DNA from: Rhodohalobacter sulfatireducens
GTDB taxonomy: Bacteria > Bacteroidota > Rhodothermia > Balneolales > Balneolaceae
DNA: 64,000 bases
NCBI RefSeq assembly: GCF_022012475.1
Contig: NZ_JAKLWS010000010.1
Span: 1 to 64,000, forward strand
Reading direction: 5' to 3'
Both the position numbers and the translations under genes were made by a program. Below are positions 1-8,689 of this stretch, piece after piece (the first letter of the stretch is position 1; each line of letters starts with the position of its first letter). Below the pieces are notes generated by a model. That model made no database searches and was not told where the DNA came from. It saw only the letters and a program-made list of their open reading frames with translations.

Positions 1-1
1 T

Positions 2-109
2 GATTTTTCCGGCAATAAAACTCTGCATAATTCCAATCTTTACTTTGAAATACCGGATTTAACACTTGCGTCAGTTTTGGGGAGTCATCGGATGATTAAA
101 AAAGTTTGA
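2..109 (+). CDS. C-terminal end of an unidentified protein (partial)
   Basis: An open frame runs from the left edge to a TGA at 107-109, giving about 35 residues that end in SHRMIKKV. The amino-acid mix (FEIPDLTLASVLG) looks like ordinary protein, but no family can be named from so short a tail and the start lies outside the window. It could be a chance open frame. The 256 bp that follow, up to the hupE start, contain no further gene that I can see. Confidence 0.3.
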   Translation, partial: DFSGNKTLHNSNLYFEIPDLTLASVLGSHRMIKKV

Positions 110-365
110 ATTCAAGAATTTAGCAAACACACTCATCCATTGACTTAATGTTAATCAATCTTCTTCGACTTCTGAAAGTGAGGAAGATTATGATCTCCAG
201 TTTTAGGAATGCCTAACCTGTATATGGCCTCCAAATCAACTGGTTATACCATTGTCTGGAAAAAATTCTCTATTTATTCATAATAGTTTTAAAATATATC
301 TCCATACTACAGTATGGTTTGAAGTTCATTGGTTACAATAAATCAATAACAAGAGACGAGGATCT

Positions 366-956
366 ATGAAATATAGAATCAAAAAGAGTAGCCTGTTCCT
401 GTTTTCCATTCTTATGTTAATTCCTTCTCTGCTTCTCGCTCATACCGGTGCGGGATTTACCTCAGGTTTTTTGGTCGGATTAGGCCATCCCTTTGGAGGA
501 CTTGACCACCTGCTTGCGATGTTGGCCGTAGGCATTTGGGCATCCCAAATGTCGGACCGGGCTGTCTGGGCCGTGCCTTTAACTTTTGTCGGTGTGATGC
601 TCTTTGCGGCTGCATTGGGAATAGCCGGTATTGCTGTACCCTTTGTTGAGCAGGGCATCCTGATATCTGTACTGTTATTTGGAATTCTTATTGCCGTAGC
701 TGCCCGTTTTCCATTGGGTACCAGCGCCGTGATTGTCGGCCTTTTTGCAATTTTTCACGGTCATGCTCACGGTGAAGAAATCCCTGCTGCCATCACCGGA
801 TTATCCTACGCACTCGGATTCGGTTTAGCTACTATCATCCTGCATGGTGTGGGTATCGGCTTTGGGATACTCTTTACGAATAGTGAACGTGTACCGGTCG
901 TTCGTTATGCCGGCGTTGCGATTACTCTCTTGGGTATATACCTGCTTGTTCCCTGA
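366..956 (+). CDS. hupE: HupE/UreJ family nickel permease
   Basis: This is a small polytopic inner-membrane protein of the HupE/UreJ family, known in other bacteria to import Ni2+ for hydrogenase or urease. The 196 residues start with a cleavable signal-like segment ending near SLLLAHTG, followed by about six membrane segments. Both family signatures are visible: HPFGGLDH (the HX5DH motif, about residues 39-46) and FHGHAHGEE (about 131-139), whose histidines are thought to handle nickel. It lies just upstream of the hydrogenase operon, and no urease genes are present, so nickel supply to the hydrogenase is the natural inference. A gap of 389 bp with palindromes separates it from the operon, so it is probably transcribed separately. 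Confidence 0.88.
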   Translation: MKYRIKKSSLFLFSILMLIPSLLLAHTGAGFTSGFLVGLGHPFGGLDHLLAMLAVGIWASQMSDRAVWAVPLTFVGVMLFAAALGIAGIAVPFVEQGILISVLLFGILIAVAARFPLGTSAVIVGLFAIFHGHAHGEEIPAAITGLSYALGFGLATIILHGVGIGFGILFTNSERVPVVRYAGVAITLLGIYLLVP

Positions 957-1157
957 AATGACAAGTTGATTTTCCACTTACAAAGCTGCAGCCTGTTTTG
1001 GGTATCTGCGCTTGATTGATTTCATTCAAGCGTCACTAATTCGGTGAATCTGCCATAGAAACTGCTCCGCTTATATGGTGATAAACTATCCCTGTTTTTC
1101 AGAGCTCTTGAAAGAGGTTTTCATCTTTCTCAAAACCCTTTTCTTCTCCGAAACACG

Positions 1158-1261
1158 ATTTATTTTAAAATAAATGCATGAATTAAAACTCCCTTCACAT
1201 TGTAAATGTATATATTATATAGAAGGGAGTTTGTTAGAAATCACAGTTGATGATCGATCAA
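1158..1261 (+). promoter_or_regulatory. Cluster of palindromes upstream of the hydrogenase operon
   Basis: The 389-bp gap between hupE and the operon contains three distinct inverted repeats. A perfect 18-bp A/T palindrome lies at 1158-1175. An 11-bp inverted repeat has arms AAACTCCCTTC (1186-1196) and GAAGGGAGTTT (1222-1232) around an A/T-rich loop. A TTGAT-N5-ATCAA site lies at 1247-1261. The last resembles a Crp/Fnr half-site pair but has a spacer one base longer than canonical Fnr sites. The second is too far from hupE, and lacks a T-run, to be its terminator. Control of the operon is an inference from position. Confidence 0.45.
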
Positions 1262-1345
1262 TCAGAATAAATGAGAGGTTCTAAGAAAAGAGATTAGAGG
1301 AGTTACAATCCAGGCTTAAAAACATAAATGTATCAGGAGGTTGAT

Positions 1346-2503
1346 ATGGCCAAACTGAACCCGGAAAGCGTGGTCATTTTACAAAAGGATGATCTTGCGA
1401 AGTTGCTAAACATATTAAGGAGTCACTCTTATCAAACCATCGGGCCCACTCTTCGGGAAAATGCTATTGTTTATGATGAGATCCAGGGCATGGAGGATCT
1501 GCCAATCGGATGGACGGACAGCCAGGAAAAAGGCAGCTATCGGCTGGAAAAGCGAAATGATGATGCCTACTTCGGATATAACGTAGGTCCATACAGCTGG
1601 AAAACTTACCTGAGCCCCGCCAGGGTGAGAGTGTGCAATGCAAGTAGATCCGAAAACGGGTTTAATGTTGTACAGGAAACCGGGAATGCACCCAATTACG
1701 CATTTATCGGAGTTCGACCATGCGATGTGAAAGCCATCAAAATTCTCGACAAGGTTTTTATCAATGATTTCTGTGTGGACAATGTATACGGCAATCGACG
1801 TAAGCAAAGTTTTATCGTTGCCGTAAATTGCACCGAAGCAGGGAACACATGTTTCTGCAGTTCAATGGGAACAGGGCCGAAAAGTGAAGAGGGATTCGAC
1901 CTTTGCCTGACCGAAATTGTTACAGAACAAAGCCACTTTTTTGTTACTGAGATCGGGTCGGATAAAGCTTTGGAGGTTTTGGAAGCGCTTTCGCCGCAAA
2001 CAGCATCAGAGAGTGAAATTAAAGAGGCAGAAAGAAGAATTGAGAATGCCGCTCAATCGATGGGCCGAAATTTGAATACCGACCGGATTCATGACCTGAT
2101 GTTTGACAACTACCGGCATCCGCAGTGGGACGACATTGCGGAAAGATGTCTTAGCTGCGCAAACTGTACGATGGTTTGCCCCACCTGTTTCTGCAATACC
2201 GTTGAAGAGAAGACGGATCTCGAAGGAGATAACGCCGAACGATGGAGAATTTGGGATTCCTGTTTCACTCTCGAGTACTCCTATATACATGGAGGTAGTG
2301 TTCGCCATTCAACAAAATCCCGGTACCGCCAGTGGATGACCCACAAACTGGCTTCATGGCACGATCAATTTGATACTTCGGGGTGTGTTGGATGTGGACG
2401 TTGTATCACATGGTGTCCTGTAGGAATTGATATTACAGAGGAAGTCAGCGCCATTAGAAACAGTTCTACCGTACCCGAAGAAACGGTCGATCAACCACGA
2501 TAA
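1346..2503 (+). CDS. hydB: Group 3b [NiFe]-hydrogenase beta subunit (4Fe-4S dicluster electron-transfer protein)
   Basis: This is the iron-sulfur subunit that carries electrons between the flavin subunit and the small subunit in cytosolic NADP-linked hydrogenases (sulfhydrogenase beta, HydB/HyhB). The ATG at 1346 is preferred over one at 1328 because an AGGAGG box sits seven bases upstream. It is 385 residues. Two C-terminal ferredoxin clusters are plain: CLSCANCTMVC followed by CFC (from about residue 268) and CVGCGRCITWC (from about 347). The N-terminal half holds the family's extra cysteines, including GVRPCDVKA and CFCSSMG. It is the first gene of a tightly packed operon; the next start is 15 bp downstream. 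Confidence 0.9.
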   Translation: MAKLNPESVVILQKDDLAKLLNILRSHSYQTIGPTLRENAIVYDEIQGMEDLPIGWTDSQEKGSYRLEKRNDDAYFGYNVGPYSWKTYLSPARVRVCNASRSENGFNVVQETGNAPNYAFIGVRPCDVKAIKILDKVFINDFCVDNVYGNRRKQSFIVAVNCTEAGNTCFCSSMGTGPKSEEGFDLCLTEIVTEQSHFFVTEIGSDKALEVLEALSPQTASESEIKEAERRIENAAQSMGRNLNTDRIHDLMFDNYRHPQWDDIAERCLSCANCTMVCPTCFCNTVEEKTDLEGDNAERWRIWDSCFTLEYSYIHGGSVRHSTKSRYRQWMTHKLASWHDQFDTSGCVGCGRCITWCPVGIDITEEVSAIRNSSTVPEETVDQPR

Positions 2504-2518
2504 CTTAAATCAACCGCA

Positions 2519-2980
2519 ATGGAAAATCTGGAAAAAATCTTATCGGAGCATCCATTTTTTAGAGATCTGGATGAGGATAGTCTGAATTTGATTGTCGGGT
2601 GTGCCTCGAATGTTAGATTTGAGAAGGATGATATGATCATTCGAGAAGGCGATAAAGCTGATAAGTTTTACATTATCAGAGAAGGTTCTGTGGCTTTAGA
2701 AATTCAGGGTCCCGGCAAAGGAAAAATCACCATCGATACACTTTCAGATGGAGAAATACTGGGATGGTCTTGGTTATTTCCACCCTATCATTGGCGTTTT
2801 GACGGACATGCACAAGACCGGGTCAGAGCCATCGGTTTGGATGGTAAATGCTTACGTGAGAAATGTGAGGAAAACCATGACCTTGGTTATGAATTGCTAA
2901 AACGGTTCTCACAAATCATCGATCAAAGATTGCAAGCTACAAGACTTCAATTATTGGATATATATGGAATACCCTCATAG
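2519..2980 (+). CDS. Cyclic-nucleotide-binding-domain protein within the hydrogenase operon, no DNA-binding domain
   Basis: The 153 residues form a single Crp-like beta-roll: an N-terminal helix (HPFFRDLDEDSL), the roll (FEKDDMIIREGDKADKFYI) and a C-terminal helix (LLKRFSQIIDQRLQATRL). The protein ends there, with no helix-turn-helix, so it cannot be a normal Crp/Fnr regulator. The phosphate-binding GE...RSA cassette of true cAMP binders is replaced by DGEILGWSWLFPPYHWRFDG, so classical cAMP binding is doubtful. Similar stand-alone roll proteins occur in other group 3b operons. It sits between hydB and hydG and overlaps hydG by 17 bp, which suggests translational coupling and a role in the complex or as an allosteric sensor. 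That role is inferred. Confidence 0.8.
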   Translation: MENLEKILSEHPFFRDLDEDSLNLIVGCASNVRFEKDDMIIREGDKADKFYIIREGSVALEIQGPGKGKITIDTLSDGEILGWSWLFPPYHWRFDGHAQDRVRAIGLDGKCLREKCEENHDLGYELLKRFSQIIDQRLQATRLQLLDIYGIPS

Positions 2981-3833
2981 TACAGCGACAACCGAACAAC
3001 TGTTGATGAAGGGGTCGATGCAGCCCCGGCGTTTCCGAATTGATAAAGTTTACTGGGAAACGGATGATACGTTCACCCATGAATTGATTCCTATCGATGA
3101 GGGAAGGTTTTTTAACTTCCATCCCGGCCAATTTAATATGATTTACATATTTGGTGTAGGGGAAATACCCATATCCATCTGCGGAGACCCTGATATCAAC
3201 ACCCGTTTATATCATACAACGAGGGTTGTGGGGGATGTGACAAAACGGAAACAGCACTTGAAAGTGGGTGATCTGCTCGGAATCCGCGGGCCATTTGGCA
3301 ACGGGTGGCCTGTTGAGAAAGCAAAGGGACGGGATGTCGTTGTAATTGCAGGCGGCATCGGATTAGCCCCTCTTCGCCCTATCATCTACCACTTCCTAAA
3401 CCATCGGGATGATTATGAAAGCATTACCCTGATCTACGGGACTCGATCACCGGATAAAATATTATATCGTAAAGAGCTGGAGGAATGGAGCTCGAGACTC
3501 GATATGGATGTAAGTGTTACCGTTGATGCTGCAGGCAGAACCTGGAAAGGCCCTGTAGGTGTTGTGACTAAATTGATCCCCAGGATCATAAGCAACCCCG
3601 ACAACTCAACAGCCTTTGTTTGCGGGCCGGAAATTATGATGCGCTTTACCGCCGTGGAGCTTCTGAAAAGAAATTTTGCTGAACAGAACATCTTTTTATC
3701 CATGGAGCGAAATCACAAATGCGGAATCGGATTTTGCGGACATTGCCAGCTTGGATCCTACTTTTTATGCAAAGACGGTCCGGTTTTCAGCTACGATAAA
3801 CTCAAATCCTATTTGTCATTGAAGGAGGTGTAA
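2964..3833 (+). CDS. hydG: Group 3b hydrogenase gamma subunit (FAD/NAD(P)-binding)
   Basis: This flavoprotein exchanges electrons with NAD(P)H and passes them to the beta subunit. The 289 residues show a ferredoxin-reductase-like layout: an FAD-binding barrel (about 20-110, with FHPGQFNMIYIFGVGE and ISICGDP), a Rossmann-type NAD(P) domain (VVIAGGIGLAPLRP, about 130-145, and FVCGPEIMMRF, about 212-222) and a C-terminal [2Fe-2S] cysteine group CGIGFCGHCQLGSYFLC. The first ATG overlaps the upstream gene by 17 bp. An internal ATG at 3009 is possible but would remove the start of the barrel. The delta subunit begins 3 bp downstream. Confidence 0.9.
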   Translation: MEYPHSTATTEQLLMKGSMQPRRFRIDKVYWETDDTFTHELIPIDEGRFFNFHPGQFNMIYIFGVGEIPISICGDPDINTRLYHTTRVVGDVTKRKQHLKVGDLLGIRGPFGNGWPVEKAKGRDVVVIAGGIGLAPLRPIIYHFLNHRDDYESITLIYGTRSPDKILYRKELEEWSSRLDMDVSVTVDAAGRTWKGPVGVVTKLIPRIISNPDNSTAFVCGPEIMMRFTAVELLKRNFAEQNIFLSMERNHKCGIGFCGHCQLGSYFLCKDGPVFSYDKLKSYLSLKEV

Positions 3834-3836
3834 TGT

Positions 3837-4625
3837 ATGAGAGACGGAACAAAACCCAAACTGGCAGTCTGGAAATTTGCAAGCTGTGATGGATGTCAGC
3901 TCACACTTCTGAATTGTGAAGATCAACTGCTAACCATTGCGGATAACATTCAAATAGCCTATTTCCCGGAAGCTACCCGTGCCGAAGTGGAAGGGCCTTA
4001 CGATCTCTCGCTAGTAGAAGGATCGGTAACCACGCCTCACGAACTGGAGCGAATCAAAGGAATTCGGGAGCAATCGAAGTTCCTGATTACAATCGGTGCT
4101 TGTGCAACGGCCGGTGGTATCCAGGCGCTGCGAAATTTTAAAGATGTTGATGAGTTTACCTCAATCGTCTATGCATCGCCGGAATATATTACCACGTTAA
4201 AAACCTCAACTCCCATATCCGACCATGTAGAGGTAGATTTTGAATTGCGCGGTTGCCCCATCAGCGTGGAACAGCTGGTTGAGGTTCTGAGCGCATTCCT
4301 TTTTGACCGACGGCCACAAATACCGACATACAGCGTTTGTGTGGAGTGTAAGCGCAGGGGAATTCCGTGCGTCATGGTATCACAAGGAAAAGCATGCCTG
4401 GGTCCTGTTACACAAGCCGGCTGTGGGGCACTCTGTCCCTATTTTAACAGAGGTTGCTACAGCTGCTTCGGCCCTAAAGAAACTCCAAACCCAAGATCCC
4501 TCAGCCGTCAGATGGAAGAGATGGGATATAGTGAAGATCAACTGTTGAGAGTGTATCGCACTTTTAATGCATTTGCCGAACCCTTCAGAAAAGAAAGCAC
4601 ATACCATGAACAAGAAAACAATTAA
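3837..4625 (+). CDS. hydD: Group 3b [NiFe]-hydrogenase small (delta) subunit
   Basis: This is the small subunit that feeds electrons to the NiFe site through iron-sulfur clusters, of the NADH:quinone oxidoreductase 20-kDa type. The proximal-cluster ligands appear as [12 protein letters not shown] (about residues 17-28), GACATAGG (about 88-95) and RGCPIS (about 139-144). A cysteine-rich C-terminal part ([11 protein letters not shown], then [15 protein letters not shown]) supplies further clusters. There is no Tat signal, so the enzyme is cytoplasmic. The start at 3837 has a strong AAGGAGGTG box with 6-bp spacing; an overlapping ATG at 3833 is out of frame. It is 262 residues and overlaps the alpha subunit by 20 bp. 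Confidence 0.92.
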   Translation: MRDGTKPKLAVWKFASCDGCQLTLLNCEDQLLTIADNIQIAYFPEATRAEVEGPYDLSLVEGSVTTPHELERIKGIREQSKFLITIGACATAGGIQALRNFKDVDEFTSIVYASPEYITTLKTSTPISDHVEVDFELRGCPISVEQLVEVLSAFLFDRRPQIPTYSVCVECKRRGIPCVMVSQGKACLGPVTQAGCGALCPYFNRGCYSCFGPKETPNPRSLSRQMEEMGYSEDQLLRVYRTFNAFAEPFRKESTYHEQENN

Positions 4626-5895
4626 GGTAGATTACATGGCCCGCGTTGAAGGTGAAGGAGCCTTGCGGGTGGATATCAACGGAGATATTGTAGAGCATGT
4701 TGAACTCAATATTTTTGAACCGCCCCGATATTTTGAAGCACTGCTTCAGGGGCGCGACTATTCTGAAGCTCCGGATATAACGGCACGAATTTGTGGTATC
4801 TGTCCCGTTGCTTATCAGATGAGTTCCTGCCATGCGATGGAAGATGCCCTGGGAATAAATGTTGACGGCGCATTACGTGAGCTGCGAAGGCTGCTCTACT
4901 GCGGCGAATGGATCGAAAGCCACGCCCTCCATGTATTCATGCTTCATGCCCCCGATTTTCTCGGCTACCAGGACGCTCTACAAATGGCCAAAGATTTTCC
5001 TGAAGAGGTGAAGATGGCACTGAAACTGAAAAAGATCGGCAATGAGCTATTAGATGTTTTGGGGGGAAGGTCGGTCCACCCGATCAATGTGAGAGTAGGT
5101 GGCTTTTACAAGGCACCTGACAAGAAAGATCTGGATGCCCTTGTGGACAGGCTGGAATGGGCCAAAGAAGCCAGTCTTGAAGCCGTAAAATTTGCTTCCG
5201 GATTGCCTTTTCCAAATTTTGAGCCCGATTATGAGTTTGTAGCTCTCCGGCATCCGGATGAGTACCCGTTTAATGAAGGACGGCTGGTTTCAAATAAAGG
5301 AGTGGACATCCACATCAGTGAGTTTGAGGATACCTTTGAGGAGCTGCATATTGAGCACTCCACTGCACTGCACGGAAATAAAATCGGAGGTGGAGCTTAT
5401 CTTGTGGGTCCGTTGGCAAGGTATAACCTGAATTATGATCAACTAACCCCAACTGTTCATAAAGCTGCTGAAGAGGCCGGAATTGCGGAAAGATGCTTTA
5501 ACCCCCATAAGGGCATTATCGTCCGATGCCTTGAACTGGTTTACTCATGTGAAGAGGCGTTGCGAATCATCGATGAGTATGTGAAACCGGCTCAACCTTT
5601 TGTTGAGATGCCCTCAAAAGCGGGTCGAGGATACGGCTGTACAGAGGCGCCCCGGGGCATTTTATATCACCGTTACGAGCTGGATGAAAACGGGAAAATC
5701 GTAAATGGAAAGATCACTCCGCCCACCTCTCAAAACCAGCCTATGATAGAAAGTGATCTCAGAGACTTTGTTCAGCAACATATCGATATGGAAGACGATA
5801 AACTTCAATGGAAGTGTGAGCAGATCATCCGAAATTATGATCCCTGTATCTCCTGTTCCGTCCACTTTCTCAATCTTGAAGTGAACAGGAATTAA
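4606..5895 (+). CDS. hydA: Group 3b [NiFe]-hydrogenase large (alpha) subunit
   Basis: This is the catalytic subunit with the NiFe(CN)2CO site; in this group it couples H2 and NADP(H), and some members also reduce sulfur. The N-terminal ligand motif reads [16 protein letters not shown] (about residues 63-78) and the C-terminal one DPCISCSVH. Nine residues follow that His and are presumably trimmed by the protease encoded next. The N-terminus [20 protein letters not shown] matches the family's conserved TRVEGxG start, so ATG 4606 is preferred over ATG 4567, which would add 13 unrelated residues. The protein is 429 residues. The start lies inside the end of hydD, consistent with coupling of the two core subunits. 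Confidence 0.93.
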   Translation: MNKKTIKVDYMARVEGEGALRVDINGDIVEHVELNIFEPPRYFEALLQGRDYSEAPDITARICGICPVAYQMSSCHAMEDALGINVDGALRELRRLLYCGEWIESHALHVFMLHAPDFLGYQDALQMAKDFPEEVKMALKLKKIGNELLDVLGGRSVHPINVRVGGFYKAPDKKDLDALVDRLEWAKEASLEAVKFASGLPFPNFEPDYEFVALRHPDEYPFNEGRLVSNKGVDIHISEFEDTFEELHIEHSTALHGNKIGGGAYLVGPLARYNLNYDQLTPTVHKAAEEAGIAERCFNPHKGIIVRCLELVYSCEEALRIIDEYVKPAQPFVEMPSKAGRGYGCTEAPRGILYHRYELDENGKIVNGKITPPTSQNQPMIESDLRDFVQQHIDMEDDKLQWKCEQIIRNYDPCISCSVHFLNLEVNRN

Positions 5896-5911
5896 ACTTT
5901 CATTGTGAATT

Positions 5912-6424
5912 ATGGGAAGTAAAACCGACATATTGATCATCGGTATTGGAAATCCTTACAGGCACGACGATGGTGTGGGTTTCTTTGTGATTGATGCGTT
6001 GGAGAATAAGGGCGTTGACGCTGAAACAAGGAGAATTAAACCCGATGGTTACTCCCTGCTGGAAGCCTGGAAAGGCAGGGAGCTTGTTATCATCGTGGAC
6101 GCTGCACGAGGCATCGGTCCGGTTGGAACCGTCCGATATTTTAACGCCCTGAATGATGAAATCCAAGCTGAACTCTCACCGGTATCCACCCATTCGCTGA
6201 GTCTTCCCGAGACGCTCTTTTTGGGAAAGACGCTGAATCAACTGCCGAATAATTTATGGATCTATGCAATTGAAGCGGGTGAACTGGGCCATGGCACAGA
6301 CCTTTCCCCGGAGGTCAGAAAAGCAGCCCTCAATGTAGCTTTGGAAATCGAAACATTGATCAAAGAGTACCCGGAACTGTACCAGGCAGCAGGCAGCGCT
6401 TTAAAGGTCGGCCTCAAATCATGA
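5912..6424 (+). CDS. Hydrogenase maturation protease (HycI/HoxW type)
   Basis: This endopeptidase removes the C-terminal tail of the large subunit after nickel insertion. The 170 residues begin with the family signature GIGNPYRHDDGVG (about residues 11-23), whose first Asp binds nickel. The second conserved region IIVDAARG (about 57-64) and the His in STHSLSL (about 88-94) complete the expected nickel ligands. It is the last gene of the operon, 16 bp after hydA, and its stop is only 7 bp from the stop of convergent hypE. Its place directly behind the large-subunit gene indicates which substrate it serves. Confidence 0.88.
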   Translation: MGSKTDILIIGIGNPYRHDDGVGFFVIDALENKGVDAETRRIKPDGYSLLEAWKGRELVIIVDAARGIGPVGTVRYFNALNDEIQAELSPVSTHSLSLPETLFLGKTLNQLPNNLWIYAIEAGELGHGTDLSPEVRKAALNVALEIETLIKEYPELYQAAGSALKVGLKS

Positions 6425-6431
6425 AGAGTGA

Positions 6432-7499
6432 TTAGCAGATTCGGGGGAGCTGCTCTCCGGTAATCATATCGACAACCCGTCTCCCCCCTATCCGGCTGTT
6501 CAGAACAACCAGGCCGGGATGATCTTCTACAACCTCACCAATCACTGCAGCTTCTTTCCCCAAAGGATCTGCTCTCATTGCGTTTAAAACAGCATCAGCA
6601 TCTTCACTATTCACAAAAGCAAGCAGTTTGCCTTCATTGGCTACGTAGAGCGGATCAAGCCCGAGAAGCTCACACGCTCCGCGAACCTGTTCACGAATCG
6701 GCAGATTCTCCTCATCTATTTGAATCCCGTAACCGGATGCCTCAGCCAGTTCATTTAACGCGCTGGAAACACCGCCCCTTGTCGGATCGCGAAGGGCATG
6801 AATTTCCCCTTTTTTTCGCATGGCGTTCACCAGGCCATGCAGCGAAGCCGAATCAGTTTCAATTACAGTCTCAAATTCCAGTCCTTCGCGTACAGACATA
6901 ATTGAAATTCCGTGACGCGCGATATCACCGCTGACGATAATTTTATCGCCGGCTTGAATTTCTGAAGCGCCGATCTTCATCTCCGGCCAAACGGCGCCAA
7001 TACCCGTCGTATTAATGAAAATCTTGTCGCATTTACCCCTGTCCACAACCTTTGTATCCCCGGTTACAACCTGAACTCCGGCCTCTTTTGCGGCCTTCTC
7101 CATGGATAATATAATTGTCCATAAATCATCCATCGGAAAACCCTCTTCAATGATCAGGCCGACAGAAAGATAGAGCGGTTCGGCCCCACACATGGCGATA
7201 TCGTTGACGGTGCCGTGCACGGATAGAGACCCGATATCCCCTCCCGGAAAAAAGATCGGGTTTACAACAAAGGAGTCTGTGGAGATCGTTAACTGCCGTC
7301 CATTCAGCGAGGGCAGGATGGCGCCATCGTGCAGGTTTTCCAACTGTTCATTTCTGAAGGGAGGCACAAACATTTTCCGGATCAGGTCGTTCGTCAATTT
7401 CCCGCCGCTACCGTGGGCCAGCAGAACCGATTTATAGTCGGAAATGGGTATGGGGCAATGAAAAGAGGCCGTTCCTTCTTTTTTTTCTGACTTACTCAT
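6432..7499 (-). CDS. hypE: Hydrogenase maturation factor HypE
   Basis: HypE dehydrates the carbamoyl group received from HypF to make the cyanide ligands of the NiFe centre. The 355 residues follow the PurM/AIR-synthase fold, with the glycine-rich LLAHGSGGKLTNDLI near residue 30 and ISTDSFVVNP near 70. The protein ends PRIC, placing the thiocarboxamide-carrying cysteine at the extreme C-terminus as the family requires. It is the last gene of the hypCABFDE set and lies 29 bp after hypD. No terminator hairpin is visible between its stop and that of the convergent protease gene. Confidence 0.93.
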   Translation of the reverse strand: MSKSEKKEGTASFHCPIPISDYKSVLLAHGSGGKLTNDLIRKMFVPPFRNEQLENLHDGAILPSLNGRQLTISTDSFVVNPIFFPGGDIGSLSVHGTVNDIAMCGAEPLYLSVGLIIEEGFPMDDLWTIILSMEKAAKEAGVQVVTGDTKVVDRGKCDKIFINTTGIGAVWPEMKIGASEIQAGDKIIVSGDIARHGISIMSVREGLEFETVIETDSASLHGLVNAMRKKGEIHALRDPTRGGVSSALNELAEASGYGIQIDEENLPIREQVRGACELLGLDPLYVANEGKLLAFVNSEDADAVLNAMRADPLGKEAAVIGEVVEDHPGLVVLNSRIGGRRVVDMITGEQLPRIC

Positions 7500-7528
7500 C
7501 TGAACCTTTTTTTGATCTCAATTTCTGT

Positions 7529-8689
7529 TCACTGGTTTGTTCCCAGATTTTTTTCTGTTTGAAGTTCTTTCTGCCCAGGAGTCCCGCTCTGCAAGCTCCT
7601 CTGCCGATAATTTCCATAATGGTAATAGGCGGCGCAAGCTCCTTCTGAAGAGACCATGGGAGCTCCCACCGGATGTTCCGGCGTACATTTTGTTCCAAAT
7701 ACCGGGCAGTCAATCGGTTTTTTGACCCCTCGAAGTATCTCCCCTGCGATACATTCAGGACTGTTTTCCGCTTCACCAATATTCACCTCAAATTTCTTAT
7801 TTGCATCATGAGCTTCATACTCCGACCTGAGCTCAAGTCCGCTTTTTGGAATTCCACCAACCCCCCGCCAATTGCGGTCTGTAACCCGGAATACTTTCTT
7901 GATGATATTCTGCGACGGAATATTTCCTTGGGACTGAACCACCCTGGCATATTGATTTTCAACCTCGTAACGGCCCTCTTCAAGTTGCTTCAAAACCATA
8001 TATGTGCCTTGTAAGATATCCAGGGGCTCAAAACCTGTAACCACAATAGGGACTTTATATCGTTCAGCCAGCGAATAATACTCTTCGTACCCAACAACCG
8101 TACAGACGTGGCCGGCAGCCAGGAATCCCTGCACCCTGTTTTCCGGAGACGAAAGAATCGTTTCCATTGCCGGGGGTACCAGCACGTGCGATGAGAGGAT
8201 GGAGAAGTTTTTCACGCCGGTTTTTGAGGCCTGGTAGACAGCCATTGCATTTGCCGGTGCCGTTGTTTCAAATCCAACTGCAAAAAAAACAACCTCTTTC
8301 CCGGGATGCCCGCGAGCCAGCTTTAAAGCGTCCAGAGGAGAATAAACCATTCTGACGTCGGCTCCTTCCGACTTGGCCATCAAGAGGTCTTTGTGAGTGC
8401 CGGGAACTCTCATCATATCTCCGAACGAGGTAAAGATCACATCGGGTTGTTCAGCGATTGCAATCGCTTTGTCGATCAACTCCTGGGGCGTTACGCAGAC
8501 CGGGCAGCCCGGGCCGTGAACAAAATTGACTTCATAGGGCAAAAGATGGTTCAGACCGTACTTAACAATTGCGTGGGTTTGGCCGCCGCAGATCTCCATA
8601 ATCGTCCATTGCCGGGTCACCATCTTTTTGACCAGGTTGATATACTTTTCGGCCGCTTCGCGGTCACGATATTCATCCAGGTACTTCAT
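7529..8689 (-). CDS. hypD: Hydrogenase maturation factor HypD
   Basis: HypD is the iron-sulfur scaffold that, with HypC, holds the iron while CO and CN are attached. The 386-residue protein has the expected cysteine motifs: [14 protein letters not shown] (about residues 37-50), [14 protein letters not shown] (about 66-79) and, near the C-terminus, the CAAYYHYG segment (about 352-359). Its start overlaps the hypF stop by 17 bp. The last 25 residues are hydrophilic and rich in Gln, Lys and Gly, and extend slightly beyond the conserved region. Confidence 0.93.
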   Translation of the reverse strand: MKYLDEYRDREAAEKYINLVKKMVTRQWTIMEICGGQTHAIVKYGLNHLLPYEVNFVHGPGCPVCVTPQELIDKAIAIAEQPDVIFTSFGDMMRVPGTHKDLLMAKSEGADVRMVYSPLDALKLARGHPGKEVVFFAVGFETTAPANAMAVYQASKTGVKNFSILSSHVLVPPAMETILSSPENRVQGFLAAGHVCTVVGYEEYYSLAERYKVPIVVTGFEPLDILQGTYMVLKQLEEGRYEVENQYARVVQSQGNIPSQNIIKKVFRVTDRNWRGVGGIPKSGLELRSEYEAHDANKKFEVNIGEAENSPECIAGEILRGVKKPIDCPVFGTKCTPEHPVGAPMVSSEGACAAYYHYGNYRQRSLQSGTPGQKELQTEKNLGTNQ

